This document shows positions 36,649 through 49,439 of a stretch of DNA of 64,000 nucleotides, one piece after another. The position numbers and the translations under genes were made by a program. A model generated the notes under the pieces. That model worked only from the letters and a program-made list of their open reading frames with translations, was not told the DNA's origin and did not search any database. The DNA is from Lomentospora prolificans (taxonomy: Eukaryota; Ascomycota; Sordariomycetes; Microascales; Microascaceae), in NCBI GenBank assembly GCA_029532625.1, contig JARFXM010000005.1, positions 62,001 through 126,000 on the forward strand, given 5' to 3'. Position 1 is the stretch's first letter. Each line of letters opens with the position of its first letter.

Positions 36649-36975
36649 TAATATAGGGTCACTAGAGATAGCTCAAGGAGTGATCTATAGTATATTAACC
36701 TCGAATCATGGAGGAGGAAGATCTAAGTAAAGAGGCTGTATAGGCATTGCAGGGTTTTTATAGAAGGCTGCACCCATGCTAGCCAGCAGCTCTACTCCCA
36801 GGGGTCTGGTAATTGTTGAGGAGTGGATTGCGTCTGCTCCCAGGGATCCAGTGCCGCCTGGGAGTGGGTTGCAGTGGCGCACTAATTAGGGCGCTACGCC
36901 TCCCCCATCCACTTGGTCACATGCGCTCCGGTCTGGCTTCCAGTCAGTCCTTCCTCTTAGGTTAAGGCCCTTATA
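36649..36975 (-). repeat. LTR copy L2, almost unmutated
   Basis: 327 bp of near-normal composition (CCCAGGGATCCAGTGCCG and similar) inside AT-rich DNA. On the minus strand it starts TATAAGGGCCTTAACC, carries a TATAAAAACCC box, and ends near GTGACCCTATATTA. It is the best-preserved member of LTR family L and gives the ancestral sequence of the RIPed copies L1, L3 and L4. It could be a solo LTR or the end of a truncated element. Confidence 0.7.
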
Positions 36976-38200
36976 CTTATACTTATTTAAAGTCTATTTA
37001 ATATAATTAAGAAACCTAATTTTAGATTAGAAAAAACCATATTTTTTTAAAAAATTAATATATAGTTTTATAATTTATAATTATTTTAAGATAAGTTTAA
37101 AATATTGTTTATATTCTTTAATAATATTAGAAAGATAAAGATATTATCTAAAAAGAATAAATAATAATAATTAAATAATCTAGTAAGAACTTAGGAAGTA
37201 TAATGTTAAAAAATGTTAATTACTTTAAAGAATATAATTATATATTTAAGATAATTATACTTTATTTAGAAAATAAGTTTCTATTAATTCTCTAGTTAAA
37301 TAGAAATTTATTAGTAAAAGAATTTCTTAATTTAAGATAGAGTTAATGAAATATTTAAAAAACTTTATTTTTATTCCTTTTCATAAAATTAGTATCTAAA
37401 CTATAATCTTTAATATAAAAGATATTAAATATACAAGTCTTACTAAGATTTTTTTTATAAATATTTATATACTATATAATCTAATTATAGCAATTATAAC
37501 ATTAGAAATTCTTTTTAATAACTATAAACTACAAGACCTAAAACGGATTATTGAAAAATCTTAAGAAATTATAGAATAACCTAAATTAAAAGATTAAAGT
37601 AGAATAGAAGCTATATAAACTATAGTAATATAAGGTACTATTTATTATATTCTTAATACGATTTAAGTAATATTTTTATGAAATAGAGATACTAACTTAG
37701 GATAAGATAGTAAAGATTAATATACTTTAGAAAAGCTTTAATAATTAATTAAAATACCTTTCTAAAAAGTAATATATAAAAGAAATATATATTAAACTAA
37801 TCTAAATCCTTTTATAGCTTAGGATAAACATTTTAAAGTTAGACGATAAGCTACCTTAAGGTAATATAAAAGAATAAGAGTATCTAAAGGCTATAAAAAC
37901 TAAGGTAATATTAGAGGTCTCTTATAATTAATATTAGTAATAAAAGAATGGTAGATAGTTTAAGAAGTTATTAGGTTTATAAATATAGGCCTTAACTTAT
38001 GAGGAACAGGTCTATTATACTTTTAAAAAATAAGAATAAAGCTATAAAAGTCTTAAGAAATTCAAAGATAAAAATAACTACTAGAAGAATAGGGCTAGTA
38101 GTATAATAAAAAGAATCTTATAGTAAATGTTTTGATAAAGGTATAGATAAATAACTAGATAAGGATATTTATGAACAATTCTTTATGGGAGGAGGGGGGA
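36976..38200. other. RIPed A-rich element interior, unresolved
   Basis: Dense stops and plus-strand A-richness like the pol/3' regions of Elements 1-2. No domain was read with confidence. It ends in a polypurine tract (GGGAGGAGGGGGGA at 38187-38200), so it is probably the 3' end of a plus-strand retroelement. Confidence 0.35.
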
Positions 38201-38450
38201 CTATAATAGGTTAGACTTAGTATAGTTAGTATAACTGTATTAGTATTAATTATATATAAGGTTATATATAGGCTACTATACTTTAAATAAATTACCAAGT
38301 AAGTATTACTACTTATATATAAAAGGAAGGAGTACTTTTCTCCTCTTTAATATTCTCCTCCTCCTTCCTTTCCTAGCTTTAGATAGATAATTCTAGTACT
38401 TTAAATTATTAAACTATCCTTTTCATCTAGCCCTTTCATAGTAGATAAGA
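38187..38450 (+). repeat. polypurine tract followed by an LTR-like segment
   Basis: The purine run at 38187-38200 is followed from 38202 by TATAATAGGTTAGAC and, about 120 bp on, by TATATAAAAGGAAGGAG and a pyrimidine-rich CTCCTCCTCCTTCC stretch. This is LTR-like promoter architecture. The sequence after 38,450 turns A-rich like a gag region. No second copy was found in the window. Confidence 0.35.
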
Positions 38451-39236
38451 AGGAATGTAATTAAAAAGAAAGAAAGATATTATTTTAGGCATAAGAGATA
38501 TAGTTACTTTATTATATCTTACTTATGACTTTTAGCTAAGTAACTTATAAGAATAAGTATAATTACTAAGTACTAGTAATAAAATAATAGTAAAGGAAGA
38601 TAAAGACTTTCTAGCTAGTAGCTAGGAGAACTCTAAATAATCAAAAAAAATAATTCCTATTAAAAGTTACTCTTAGGAATTAGAATTAGCGTAGAAAGAA
38701 CTAAAAAAAAAGCTATATAAAATACTTCATATAAACTTATATTAACTTTTTTTAGAAAAAAAACTTGATTATATTTAAATATTAGCTAATATTAAGTACT
38801 GAATTTTTAGTATTATCAATAAAGGCTTTACTTAATCAGGTAGAGATAATATATTAAGATTACTTTTTATTTATTTCAGTAAATTAATATTAATTAGATT
38901 ATACTAGATAAAGTTATTTATAAAAGTTTAGATATTTTCTTTTTAATAGTAACAAGTTTTCTTCTATATAATCCTAAATAAATTAATAATATTATCTTAG
39001 GATTGTAATAAATAACATTCTAGAGAATTATTATTAACTTAGTAGAGAATAAACTAGTTATTAAGAAATAATTCTATATTAAAATTAGGGATAAAGTTTA
39101 AGAAAGTAATTAAAAATTAGTAAAAACACTTATTATGGTTTTTATAACTTTAGTTTAGTATTATTATAAAGAAGAGAGGAAGAGCAAAATAAAGGGACTA
39201 TTGATTAATAGCTTTTTATCATCTAAATATTCTGTA

Positions 39237-39325
39237 TTCATGCCACGCACCCCCTCCCCTAGAGGGGGTGCTCTATACCCTAATACAAAAACCACCCTAA
39301 ACAAATCTAGCATATAATACATCAC
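39237..39325 (+). repeat. left TIR of the Fot1/pogo element
   Basis: Matches the reverse complement of 41,104-41,191 along its length. It includes an internal palindrome CACCCCCTC...GAGGGGGTG that could form a hairpin at each end. Confidence 0.85.
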
Positions 39326-39399
39326 TATCATATCTATATCCATCTATATCTAATAAATAACATATTTTTACATATCAAAAATAGCTAAATATATATTAG

Positions 39400-40860
39400 A
39401 TATTAAGACTCAAATTCAGCTAGCTCTAAGTAGCTATAATCTATTAGATAATATCCCTTTATTATTAATTACTATAGATTTTAATATCCTATATTATTAA
39501 CTATAGGATTATATTAATAGCTGAAAATTATACTAGGAATAAGAGAGAACCTATTCTCTCCTTACTAAGATTAAAGAGTAAGCTCTTTATAACTATATTA
39601 ACTACCTTAAAAGGACTTCTCTAGTAGTATAAAAGTTATTTATCTATAATATAACTAACTAGATCCTATATATAAAAGCCCTACCTAAAAAGGATCCTAA
39701 GACTTATAAAGTTAGCTAGAACTAAGTTTTATATTTTCTTAAATAATATAGATATAGCTATATATCCTAGAAGGTTCTTAATTTAAAATAATAGCTCTTT
39801 AAAGATATTAATTTAATTACTATATAGTTTAAGAAGCTTAATACTATTATTAAGTAGTATAGTATCTAGCTAATAGATATCTAGAATATAGATAAAACTA
39901 GATTCTAAATTACTACTAGGAGGGATTAGCTAGTAGTTACTTATTAATTATAATTAGCTTATCTTAAAATACTTTTAAATTATAAGTTTACTATTTTAAT
40001 TAAAATAATATCTACTATTAGTAACTATCTTCTAACCTTCTTAATTCTTATTAGTAAAGTTTACTTTACTTCTTAGTATAATATACTTAAACTTAACTAT
40101 ACTACTATAATAAGTATCTCTCTAACTAGATATACTAATAATAAACTTATCTATAAATAGTTAAAGTACTTCTAGAAGTATTTAAATATTTAATAATAAG
40201 ATGAATATTAATTACTTATTATAGATAACTATAGATTATACTATACTATTAAATTTATTAAATTCTATAAAGAAAATAAGATTATCCTATTTAGACTTCT
40301 ACTATATTTAACCTATCTATTATAGCTACTAGATATAGTAGTTTTCTAACTATTAAAGTATTATTATATACTTATAGTTAATATAATAGTATATAATAGG
40401 ATTACCTAGATATTAAAAGTAGATTTCCTCTCTTTTATCTAAGATATTAGGATAAAAGTATTTAAAATAATAATAATCTAAGCTACTTTTAAGAGAACTA
40501 GGATTTATTTTTTTTACCTAAAAATAGTTCTAGATTATATTAAGGAATATAGGGCTAGTATTATTATAAGAGATATAACCCTAGATTATCTACTAAATTT
40601 ATTATTTTTTAGGACTTTAATAATACCTTAAAAGCTAGATTATATAGCTAGATAGTTAAAAGAAGCTATTTTAACCTAGAGCTAAGTAGAGTTTACTAAA
40701 AATCTTTAATATTTTACTTATAGTACTATAATATAGTCTATAGAGCTATTCTAAGTAAAGGTAGAGCTTACCTAAATATAGATTATAGAAACTATTTACT
40801 ACCTCTATAGAATATTATAATAGTTATAAATATAGATAGAAGGGATTCTTATAGTAGATT
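39400..40860 (+). pseudogene. Fot1/pogo transposase relic with DD35D triad
   Basis: One plus-strand frame, closed only by RIP stops, carries a helix-turn-helix-like N-terminal part (about 39,560-39,800) and the DDE catalytic core. NIDKTRF has its Asp at 39,891, LIIDNY at 40,224 and LLDIVVF at 40,332. All three codons share a frame, and the last two are 36 codons apart (DD35D), the spacing of the Fot1/pogo group. Family motifs FDETGF and QPLDVGVF are still recognisable. Stops at many former Gln/Trp codons make it inactive. Confidence 0.8.
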
Positions 40861-41103
40861 AGGGATAAGATCTAATATAAACTAGTCTATAAGATAAGAT
40901 CTAGAAAGTATACTAAATAATTAGAGAGTATAAAGAATAGTAGGTAGTCTAGGATTACTAGTTTATATAGTAAGTTATATAAGAACTAGAAAGGAGCTAA
41001 AAATTAGTAATTAGATATAAGAAATACCTTTCTTTTACTTATTATAGTATTTAATATATAGTATATATTTTAGTAATATAATAGATAGTTTTGTAATAAT
41101 AGT

Positions 41104-41191
41104 GATATATTATATACTGGATTTGTTTTAGGGTGGTTTTTGTATTAGGGTGTATAGCACCCCCTCTAGGGGAGGGGGTGTGTAGCACGAA
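41104..41191 (-). repeat. right TIR of the Fot1/pogo element
   Basis: Inverted copy of the left TIR, ending GTGTGTAGCACGAA before the TA duplication. It differs from the left TIR mainly by transitions. Confidence 0.85.
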
Positions 41192-41689
41192 TAACCTTTT
41201 AATAGATATTAAGAAAATACTAGTATTTAAGCTAGTTATAAACCTTGAAGCTAAACTACTTACTTACTATTATAGTTTTATTACCCTTTTCTAGAAAATG
41301 AATAATAATAAGTTACTATTCTAATCTTTAGCAATTAACTACATAATTAAAATTAAAAAAAATACTAATAAGAAGGAAAAGATAATACTCTAAGGACTAA
41401 TATAAATGTATTTTATAAAGAACTCTTAGTCTTCTAAAAGTGTTTATATAAACTATAAGAAAAAGAACTTTATCTATATTAATAACTTCCTAACTATTAT
41501 CTTATTAATTTTCATAAAGAAGCTAAGGAGATAATTTAATTCTACGGATTATTATAAATGAAATATTATTATTAAGAAAGACTAATATTTACTTATTAAT
41601 CTCTAAAACTTCTAATTACTTTTGAATGTGAAATAATATTTAAAATTACGTATTTTTACTATATTCCATAAAACTTGGATTTATAAAAG

Positions 41690-42330
41690 AAAAAGGTAGG
41701 AAATAACTTTTTTAATAGGACATAAGTTTTATAAATGGTTTATTTTTTTAGCTTAACTAGTACCCTTATAACCTTTTAATAATATATTAATATAATAATA
41801 TATAAGATATTAGAGAATTTCACTTATATTTTTATTGATGATATCTTAATTTATACTAATTGATCCCTTATAAGCTATAAAAAGAAGGTATGAAAATTAT
41901 TTATTAAATTATAAAATACTAGTTTATATAGAGATATTAATAAGTATACTTTTAAAGTTAGAGAAGTTAGATACTCAGGAATTTATTATAAAGTTAAGAA
42001 AGAAATAAAAGTAAATTTTAGGAAAATAGTTATAATTACTTAATAGAAGGTATTTATTGTAATTTTTAGATTTATAAGTTATTATGAAGTATTTATCTTA
42101 GACTTATTAAAAACCTTGAAATTATTAAGTAATACCATAAAAAAAGTTAGATTTTCAACTAAGGTTTAAATTATTAAAGAGTATTTAATAAGTTAAAATT
42201 AAGATTTATTATAATACTAGTTTTAGTATATTTTAACCTTAAAAGAAAGATAATACTTAAAATAGATTTTTAGGTTATATAATAAATAGTGTTTTTATAT
42301 AAAAAGATAAGATTAAGTATTTCTAACTAT
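41690..42330 (+). pseudogene. gypsy reverse transcriptase relic with intact FIDD
   Basis: GHKF-KWFIF near 41,720, then FTYIFIDDILIYTN with both Asp codons present (41,837 and 41,840), then DKYTFKVREVRYSGFI near 41,940-41,985 and an RNase H start. The family resembles the minus-strand RT at 47.2-47.5 kb. It is interrupted upstream by the Fot1 insertion and is less RIPed than Elements 1 and 2. Confidence 0.65.
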
Positions 42331-42734
42331 TACTTATATATTAAAAAAGATACTTTTAATAAAAGCTAACTACTTAATCTATAATAAGAACTTATTAGTT
42401 ATAATTTAATACTTTAAGTAGTAGTGTAATAAATTATAATTTATAGGATATTTCATTAATCTAATAGACTATAGAAATCTTACATTATAAATTACTAAAT
42501 ACTTTCTAAATGGTAGATATATTAGTAGGAGACTATGGTATATTGTTACTTTAAGATATATACTACTAATCTAGGAAAGCCTTATCTACTTTAAATGCCT
42601 TATTTCGTAAAAGAAATATAGATAAAAATTAAATCTAGGAAAGTAAATTAACTTTTAAAAAGAAATAAAACAATTTAAAATTATAGGATACTTATGCTAT
42701 CTTCTCAGGAGTTACTAGTTTCATATTGAACCTT

Positions 42735-43770
42735 TATCAAGCAATTTTATGGTAGATTTATCTAAATTAGTAGCTCCTCTGTTATTATCCTAGTCCTATT
42801 TATATAAAAGCTAAAAAGAGGGTTATAATTCTGTATAGATTATAAAGCCTTAATAATAATCTTAAAGAAAGCTATTATCTGTTAGTTTTAATTATAAAAA
42901 CTCTTTATAGTTTGACTTAAATAAAGCAATTTATTAAACTTAATATGTATATAATTATTTATAAAATCTATCTAGCTATTAGATACAAAGAGAAACCTAT
43001 CTTCTAAGTCTATTATAAGTTGATGAAATAGTTAATTTATTCTTTTAACTTAATAATACTTTAATAACCTTTTAGCAATTGGTTAATAATCCTAGAAAAA
43101 TTACTAATTTTATTACTATTTATATTAATATTATCCTAACTTATATATTAACGTTTAGAAGTAATTAAAAAGTAAAGGTGGGAAAGGTTCTTTAAGTTTT
43201 CTCTAGGGCTAGATTTATCTTTTAACCCTAAAAAGTAGAAATCTAATAAAAACTACTAAATATCTAAAACTTAAAATTCTAGTAGGAAAAGGGGTCTTCT
43301 ATAATCTAAATAAACTGAAAGTAACTTATAAATAGATTATACAAACTTTAGTAAAAAGAATATAAAATTTCCTAAGTATAATTAATTCCTATTAAATATT
43401 TATTTATAATTTTACTAGGATTATACTTTCCCTTACTGAATTAGTAAGGAAAAGAGCCTTTTTTATATAAAGAGAAAAGTATGAAATAGCCTTTAATACC
43501 TTAAAGGAATATTTTATAAGGAAGTTAATACTTTACTAGTACGTCTTTAAGATGTTAATATAAATTAAAATAGACTATTTAGATGTAGATTTAAACAAGA
43601 TCCTTATTTAGGAAGATAAATATAGCTAATACTATATTATTATATGCTTTTTATAATAACTTAGTTCTATAGAATATAATTACTTAATCTATAATAAAAA
43701 GATATTAACTATTATTTGATACTTTTTAAGATCGTTTACAAAATTAATTGAATGTAGTGTAGTGTCTTTA
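42735..43770 (+). pseudogene. second gypsy RT-RNase H relic
   Basis: FCIDYKAL near 42,832 (RT entry), a thumb with YLKLKILVGKGVFYNLNKLK near 43,260-43,320, INSYQIFIYNFTRI near 43,385, AFFIQREKYEIAFNTLKEYF near 43,455-43,515, then ILIQEDKYS and SSIEYNYLIYNKKILTII near 43,600-43,710. The RT lies only about 400 bp after the previous one, so two elements are fused or nested here. It ends before integrase where LTR copy L3 begins. Confidence 0.65.
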
Positions 43771-43925
43771 CCATTCTGACTAATTATTATAACTTTACTT
43801 ATTTTATAAAAAAGTAATAACTAACTAAATTAACCCTAAGTATCTATACCCTTTTTTCTAAAGAAGTATATTTATAGTTTCTAGTAGGTAGTCCTAGGTT
43901 GTCTTTACTTCCTTTATAAAATATC

Positions 43926-44203
43926 TATAAGGGTCTTAACCTAAGAGGAAGGTCTAGCTAGAAGCTAGACCAAGTATATATAACTAGGTAGATTAAAGAA
44001 GTATAGTACCTTACTAGTATATTATTATAACCTACTCTTAATTATTACTAGATTTCTAGAAGTAAACTATTGCTAAATATATAATTTCTTATAAAAGCTT
44101 TATCATACTTATATAGCCTCTTTATTTAAATCTTCCTTTTTGAATATTCAAAGTTAATATACTATAAATTACTACTTAAGTTATTTTGAATAACTTTATA
44201 ATA
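43926..44203 (+). repeat. LTR copy L3, family L
   Basis: About 278 bp starting TATAAGGGTCTTAACCTAAG. It aligns to L1 and L2 in reverse orientation. The sequence after it (TATTGAATAACTAACTTATA) resembles the start of the Element 2 interior, so it is read as a 5' LTR of a plus-strand element. Confidence 0.65.
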
Positions 44204-45900
44204 TATTGAATAACTAACTTATAAATAATTAAGAAGTAGTAAAAAGAATAAATAGTAGAAGAAATAAAAAGAATAAAACCTTAGTAGTAAATTTATTATA
44301 TTTTAAATAAACTAGTAGTTATAACTCTCTAAATAATTTTTTTTATAAAATAAAAGGTAAGTAAGTAATACTAAATATAATCTCTATTAATCCAAAATTA
44401 TTTATATAAATTAAATAGTAATTTATAAATACTTCTATATATTATTAAATAATTATTGTTTATTTAAAGATTTTAGAAAATAAAATTTTAAAGATTATAA
44501 AAATTTGGGTATATAAAGGCATTACTAATAAAATTAAATAAAAAACTATATTTTAGCTAAAGTAAAACGGTAATATTAGTAACCTTTAACTCTCTTTGAA
44601 AATATCATTTTTAAAATTAATAAAGATAAGTTATAAAAAGAAATTAAAATTAATGATTATTTACTATAATATTATATATATAATCTTTAAAGATAAGAAA
44701 AAGTAGATTTACTAATATTAGATATTTAGTAGACTAAGAAAAGTGGTGTATTATCTTTCTAAGCTCTTATAGTATATTATATAAATATTTAATAATGATT
44801 ATAAGTAGTTATTTAAGATTAATTTTATGATCTAGTTTAAGCTAATAATTAATGATTTGCATAGTTCTGCATGTTTTTGAAATATTATATTAACTATTAA
44901 TCTAAATTAATAGAATTATAATACCAATTTATCTAGTTAAGGAAATATTTCCTCTTATTTTAAAAGATAGAAAGAATAGTAAATACTACTATACTTATAG
45001 ATCACTTTTATTATTTCAAAATATTGTATTTTATTTTACAGTATTTTAAAAAAATCTACTACTTTTGAATACTTTATTATAAGTAGAAATACCTATTTAA
45101 GAATTTAAATTATAAATTATGTAATATTACTTATAACATAGAAGAGGATAATAGTTATAATTGAAAGATATAAAAATATTATTCTTTGTAAATAAGGATT
45201 TTACGAAACTTACTTTTATTAATATATATAAAAACATCTTTTTAAGATTTTCTATGAAAGATTTAATAAGTACTAAAACTTAATTAAAGTACTAACTATA
45301 ATATTACTAATAGTTTTCTTTAAAAGTAGAGTATAAATAATCTCTATAAAATAATAAATATATCTTTAAAATAAATCTAAAAAAGTAAGAAGAATCAAGT
45401 AAAATTTAATTAGCTATATTCTAAATAGAATAAAGATAAATAAACTATAAAATAGTAAGAGCTCAATATAGAAGAAAATCTGTAAGAGAGGACCCTTCTA
45501 GGCTATCTATATAAAGTAGAAATAGGTTTAAATAGATTAAAAGGGTATAATAAAAATAAAGCTTAAGAATAAGACTAATAAGCTAATTCTACTTGGAATT
45601 AAATTTAATATTAACTAAACTTCTATTTTAAATAAAGATTTAATAAGTTATATTATTAACATTTCGAAAAGAAAATAGAAAAGAAAATAGAAAAGATTAC
45701 TAAGTTAATAACTTAAGAAGGAGGAAAAGAAAAGAAAAAAAAATCTAAAGTAGAAATTAAAAGATATAATAAACCTTTTAAAACTTTTCTTTTTAAAAAT
45801 ATAAATTTTATATAAAAAATAGGAAACGCTAAATAACATAATAGATATTACAAATAATAACTATATTCATTATAAGATTATAAAAGGGGGAGGAAATATT
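44204..45900 (+). mobile_element. 5' part of an Element 2-like retroelement (gag region)
   Basis: Around 44,470-44,860 the nucleotide order tracks the Element 2 gag (compare LKLIKISYKKKLKL-IYYNIIYIIF with the 18.7-kb segment FKLNKDKL...YKIIYIILF). The rest is A-rich RIPed DNA without readable domains. No pol follows, so it is truncated before 45.9 kb. Confidence 0.45.
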
Positions 45901-45904
45901 AGAA

Positions 45905-46400
45905 ATCTAGAATCAATATATCCTAATATCCTATTCATTACCACCCTTTAGTTCAATAATTTACTAGATATAGATAGGTACCCATTCAATCCATATCTAG
46001 ATCTACTCCATCAACAACTCTTCCTATAGCTAGCTATATCTAGCTAGAAGTCAGTTTCACCTTTATTCAGTAACATTGTTCGCACAACCACCTTTTCCTA
46101 TCGGCCTAGGCATATTAATTGGATCCAGATCTGGAGAATTTCCTAGCTATGGGAGCTGGTTTGTTCTGTATTGATTAAAATAGGTCTGTGATGTAATAAT
46201 CATCACCCGTATAGTAGGTGAAAATGTGGTCTAGTGACCTATTGTAGGCTGTAGATAGGTAGGTAAGGGATGTTTAAGAGAAACTTAGTGGTTTTTATCT
46301 ATGTCTATGTAAGAAGGTGGGTATATATGTATATAAAAGAGTGGCTTGACTTCTGACCCTGTCCCTTGGTATTTAAGGATTATATAAAGATATATGGAAC
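45905..46400. repeat. lightly mutated island, possible solo LTR or single-copy remnant
   Basis: About 0.5 kb that retains CA/TG (TCGCACAACCACC, GTGAAAATGTGG). Its left 35 bp (AATCAATATATCCTAAT) and right ~50 bp (AAAAGAGTGGCTTGAC) both recur at 63.11-63.22 kb, there adjacent and in a different relative orientation. The right part contains a TATATAAAAGAGTGG box. No ORF. Confidence 0.4.
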
Positions 46401-48850
46401 TTTAATTACTTCACTCTCTTTAACAACTAATTTACTTTTTCTTAGATCTAGCTATTATTTATATTTAAACTATATCCTACTCTTAATAAAATAAACTATT
46501 TCAAGTAGATAAGATTTTCCTAGATTAATAGTCTATCTTAAAATTATACTATATTATAATCTCTTATTAATATATCTACCATATAAGAAGTATTTAATAA
46601 TTTATAGAATTAGTAAGATTTTTATAATCTATTATAATAGTAAAATATCCTACAGATTATACTTTACTATGCTATTACTAAAATATTAAATTATAGTTAA
46701 TAATTCTTGATTATAAATTAAATAATGAACTTTTACTAAAAGTATTTTTTTATACATAAATAACTCGTTAAGAATACCTAATCTTATTTTTCTATATAAA
46801 ATAATGTTTATTATATAATCTAAAATACCTATTTTGAATGCTATTTTTCTTTTAAGGTTAGAATATATTGAAAGTAAAATTATAATAAGCTTTAGTTTGA
46901 TTTATTAAATGCTTTCTAATAACCTGTTTTAATTAAAACCCTAATCTTTTTTTATAAAGGTATTTAATAATTTTAAATTAAAAAGTTCAAAATAATTTCT
47001 GTATAATGGTTTATATATTCTAAAAATCTTATAACTACTTAAATTATAATTAATACTTTTTACTAAATAATCATAATTATTTTCTTACAACCTACTCTTA
47101 CTTTTTTCTTAACTTTCATAATAAATCCTAAGTTAGATATTTAATTGCTTTTAATTTTAAAAATATATTTATTAATATTTATATATAAACCGAAATCTAA
47201 TAATTTAGTAAATACTTTTTTATAGTTCCTTTTTATAGTTAATAAGGGATTTATTAGTATAAATTAAGATATTATCAATAGAAGTATAAATAAGATTATT
47301 CAACAATTTAAATAATAATATAATGTATTATTAAAAAGTTATAAAAGTATTAATTAAATTGAAAAATAATGAACTATTTATAAAACTTATATCTTATTTA
47401 AAATTATTTTCTATTTATTTTCTTCATGAATCCAGATTCTATAGAGTAGTAAAGATATCTAGTATTATAAATTATTTCATAATAAAGAATAATTGGAAAT
47501 TTGTATAAAATTAAGGCTTTTTAACTTTGTTTTTTTTAAAAACTTTTTAATATATCATTTAAAATTTACTAGTATAAATAAAAATCTTCTTTAGTAATTT
47601 AATTGATGTTTTTAAAGAAATTAAGAGTTCTTTATAAAATATATTATATAATGATCTTTATAATATCTTTTCTTTCTTATTAGTAGCTTCCTTAATCTTA
47701 GTTATATAATCAATTCTTAAGTAGTAGAATAGTAATTTATTAGTATTTATTGTCTAAATGAATATTAAAATTATAGTAGTAAATGAGTAGTTTAACTTTA
47801 AAGTTTACAATTAATTTAAATATTAGTATTTTCTTAGTATATATGAAAAAGTTAGAGAATAATTGAATAGTAATTAAAAAGATTAATTAATACTCCTTTT
47901 CTTTTTCTTTACCTTTTTTACTTATAATAATTTCAAACTAGAAGTATAAAAGCTATAATCAATATCTTTACTACTTCTAAATATCTTTACTCCTTCCATA
48001 TTGCTTTACTAGTTTTTATCTGTAATTCTAATATAGAATTATCTATTAATAATTAATATACTCTTTATTATATTAATAAGAACTTTTTAGAATCTTATGT
48101 AGTATAATTCTATAATAATATTATTATTAACTTAACTTAGGATTATAATAAAAAACCCTTTTATTATCATTTAAAACTATTAATATCTAGGTTTATTAAA
48201 TAATCTTATCTAATTTGGTTTCATTAGTATTATTATATTAAAGTAGATAGAAGCTAATCTTAATATATCTTATCTTTATTTAACTAGTGAAAACTCTATT
48301 AATAATATTAAAAATTAAGCTGTTAGTATTTATTAATACTTATATATAATAGAATTCATTATTTTAAAGTTAATATAGAATAAATTTGTATTAAATATTC
48401 TATAGACGTCTTTTAGTTTTTCTACCCCAATTCTAACTTTTACTAATAGTTTTAATAATAGTTATTTATATCTTGATTATTTCGAGTTCTCCTAGCTATT
48501 AATTAAGAAGTTCTAAGCTTCTTCGATTATTATTTTCTTACTAATAGTAGCTATATTTATTCTTATAGGTTACTTAACTATAAGTAATAAGTCAGATATA
48601 ATAAAGTATTTATACTTTTTATATTCAAAATAGTATTAAAAGATCTACTATTCTATAACCTTAATAATATTTAAAAAAACCTTTCTTAACATTTATGGAA
48701 AACCTTATATAAACCTTTTATTCATTAGGAATATTACTAATCTTATTTTTAATTATGTTACTAACTTTAATAAATAAAAGCTCAATAATACTATGCATGT
48801 TATTGGATCATAGGTAGTTAAGTATAAGTATACTTACTTTACTATATTTA
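46401..48850 (-). mobile_element. gypsy fragment on the minus strand
   Basis: T-rich plus strand, so A-rich on the minus strand. Reading leftwards: YKFYK-FIIF-FN near 47,380 and TSIDNILIYTNKSLINY with the box at 47,276-47,271 reading IDN (second Asp lost). This is the same RT family as at 41.7 kb. No LTR was recognised at either end. It meets the plus-strand element of 49-53 kb head to head. Confidence 0.5.
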
Positions 48851-49439
48851 TAAAAAAAGAAATCCTAACTGTTAACTTTTTCTAAAAGAGGTTTACTTTT
48901 ACTATAAATACTAATAAATAAATAGTAAAATATTTTAGCTTAATACTAGAATTCTAAATAATTTAAAACTTATAAAACCCTAAGGAAATATTTAAGCGTA
49001 ATTTAATAATGTTTTATTTATATTTAAAACTAACTTTAATTATTTTAATAAGAAATTGATAAATAATAAAAATATTCATCACGAGCCTCTTGAGTAAAGT
49101 TATAATAATCTACTAGATAATAATTACTAGCTTAGATAAAAAGCTATTCTTGGTGCTCACTTATTTTTTAACTATAATAAAGTATTCATCAAGTACTGAT
49201 AACTTACTAATCTCTACATTTATCAAGATAACTTAATTAAATAGTAAAAACATATATTAGATATTATTAAATACTACTAATAATTTTTAAATTGCCAATA
49301 ATTTAGGTATAACTAAGTATATAAGTATAATATAGATTACTATTAACTTTAAATTTTATAACTATATTTTCAAACATCTCTAGTATAAAGTAGTTAAACT
49401 ATTATAGAATTATAAATATCAAGTGTAAGTATATTTAAC

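Larger units (their letters stand above)
39237..41191 (+). mobile_element. Fot1/pogo-type DNA transposon, RIP-degraded, full length
   Basis: A 1,955-bp element with ~88-bp terminal inverted repeats beginning TTC[A/G]TGC[C/T]AC[G/A]CACCCCC, flanked by a TA duplication (39235-39236 and 41192-41193) as in Tc1/mariner-pogo elements. Size, TA target and one transposase frame fit Fot1 of fungi. It sits inside a gypsy element whose RT resumes on the right side. The outer ~90 bp at both ends keep CA/TG while the body is fully RIPed. Confidence 0.85.
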
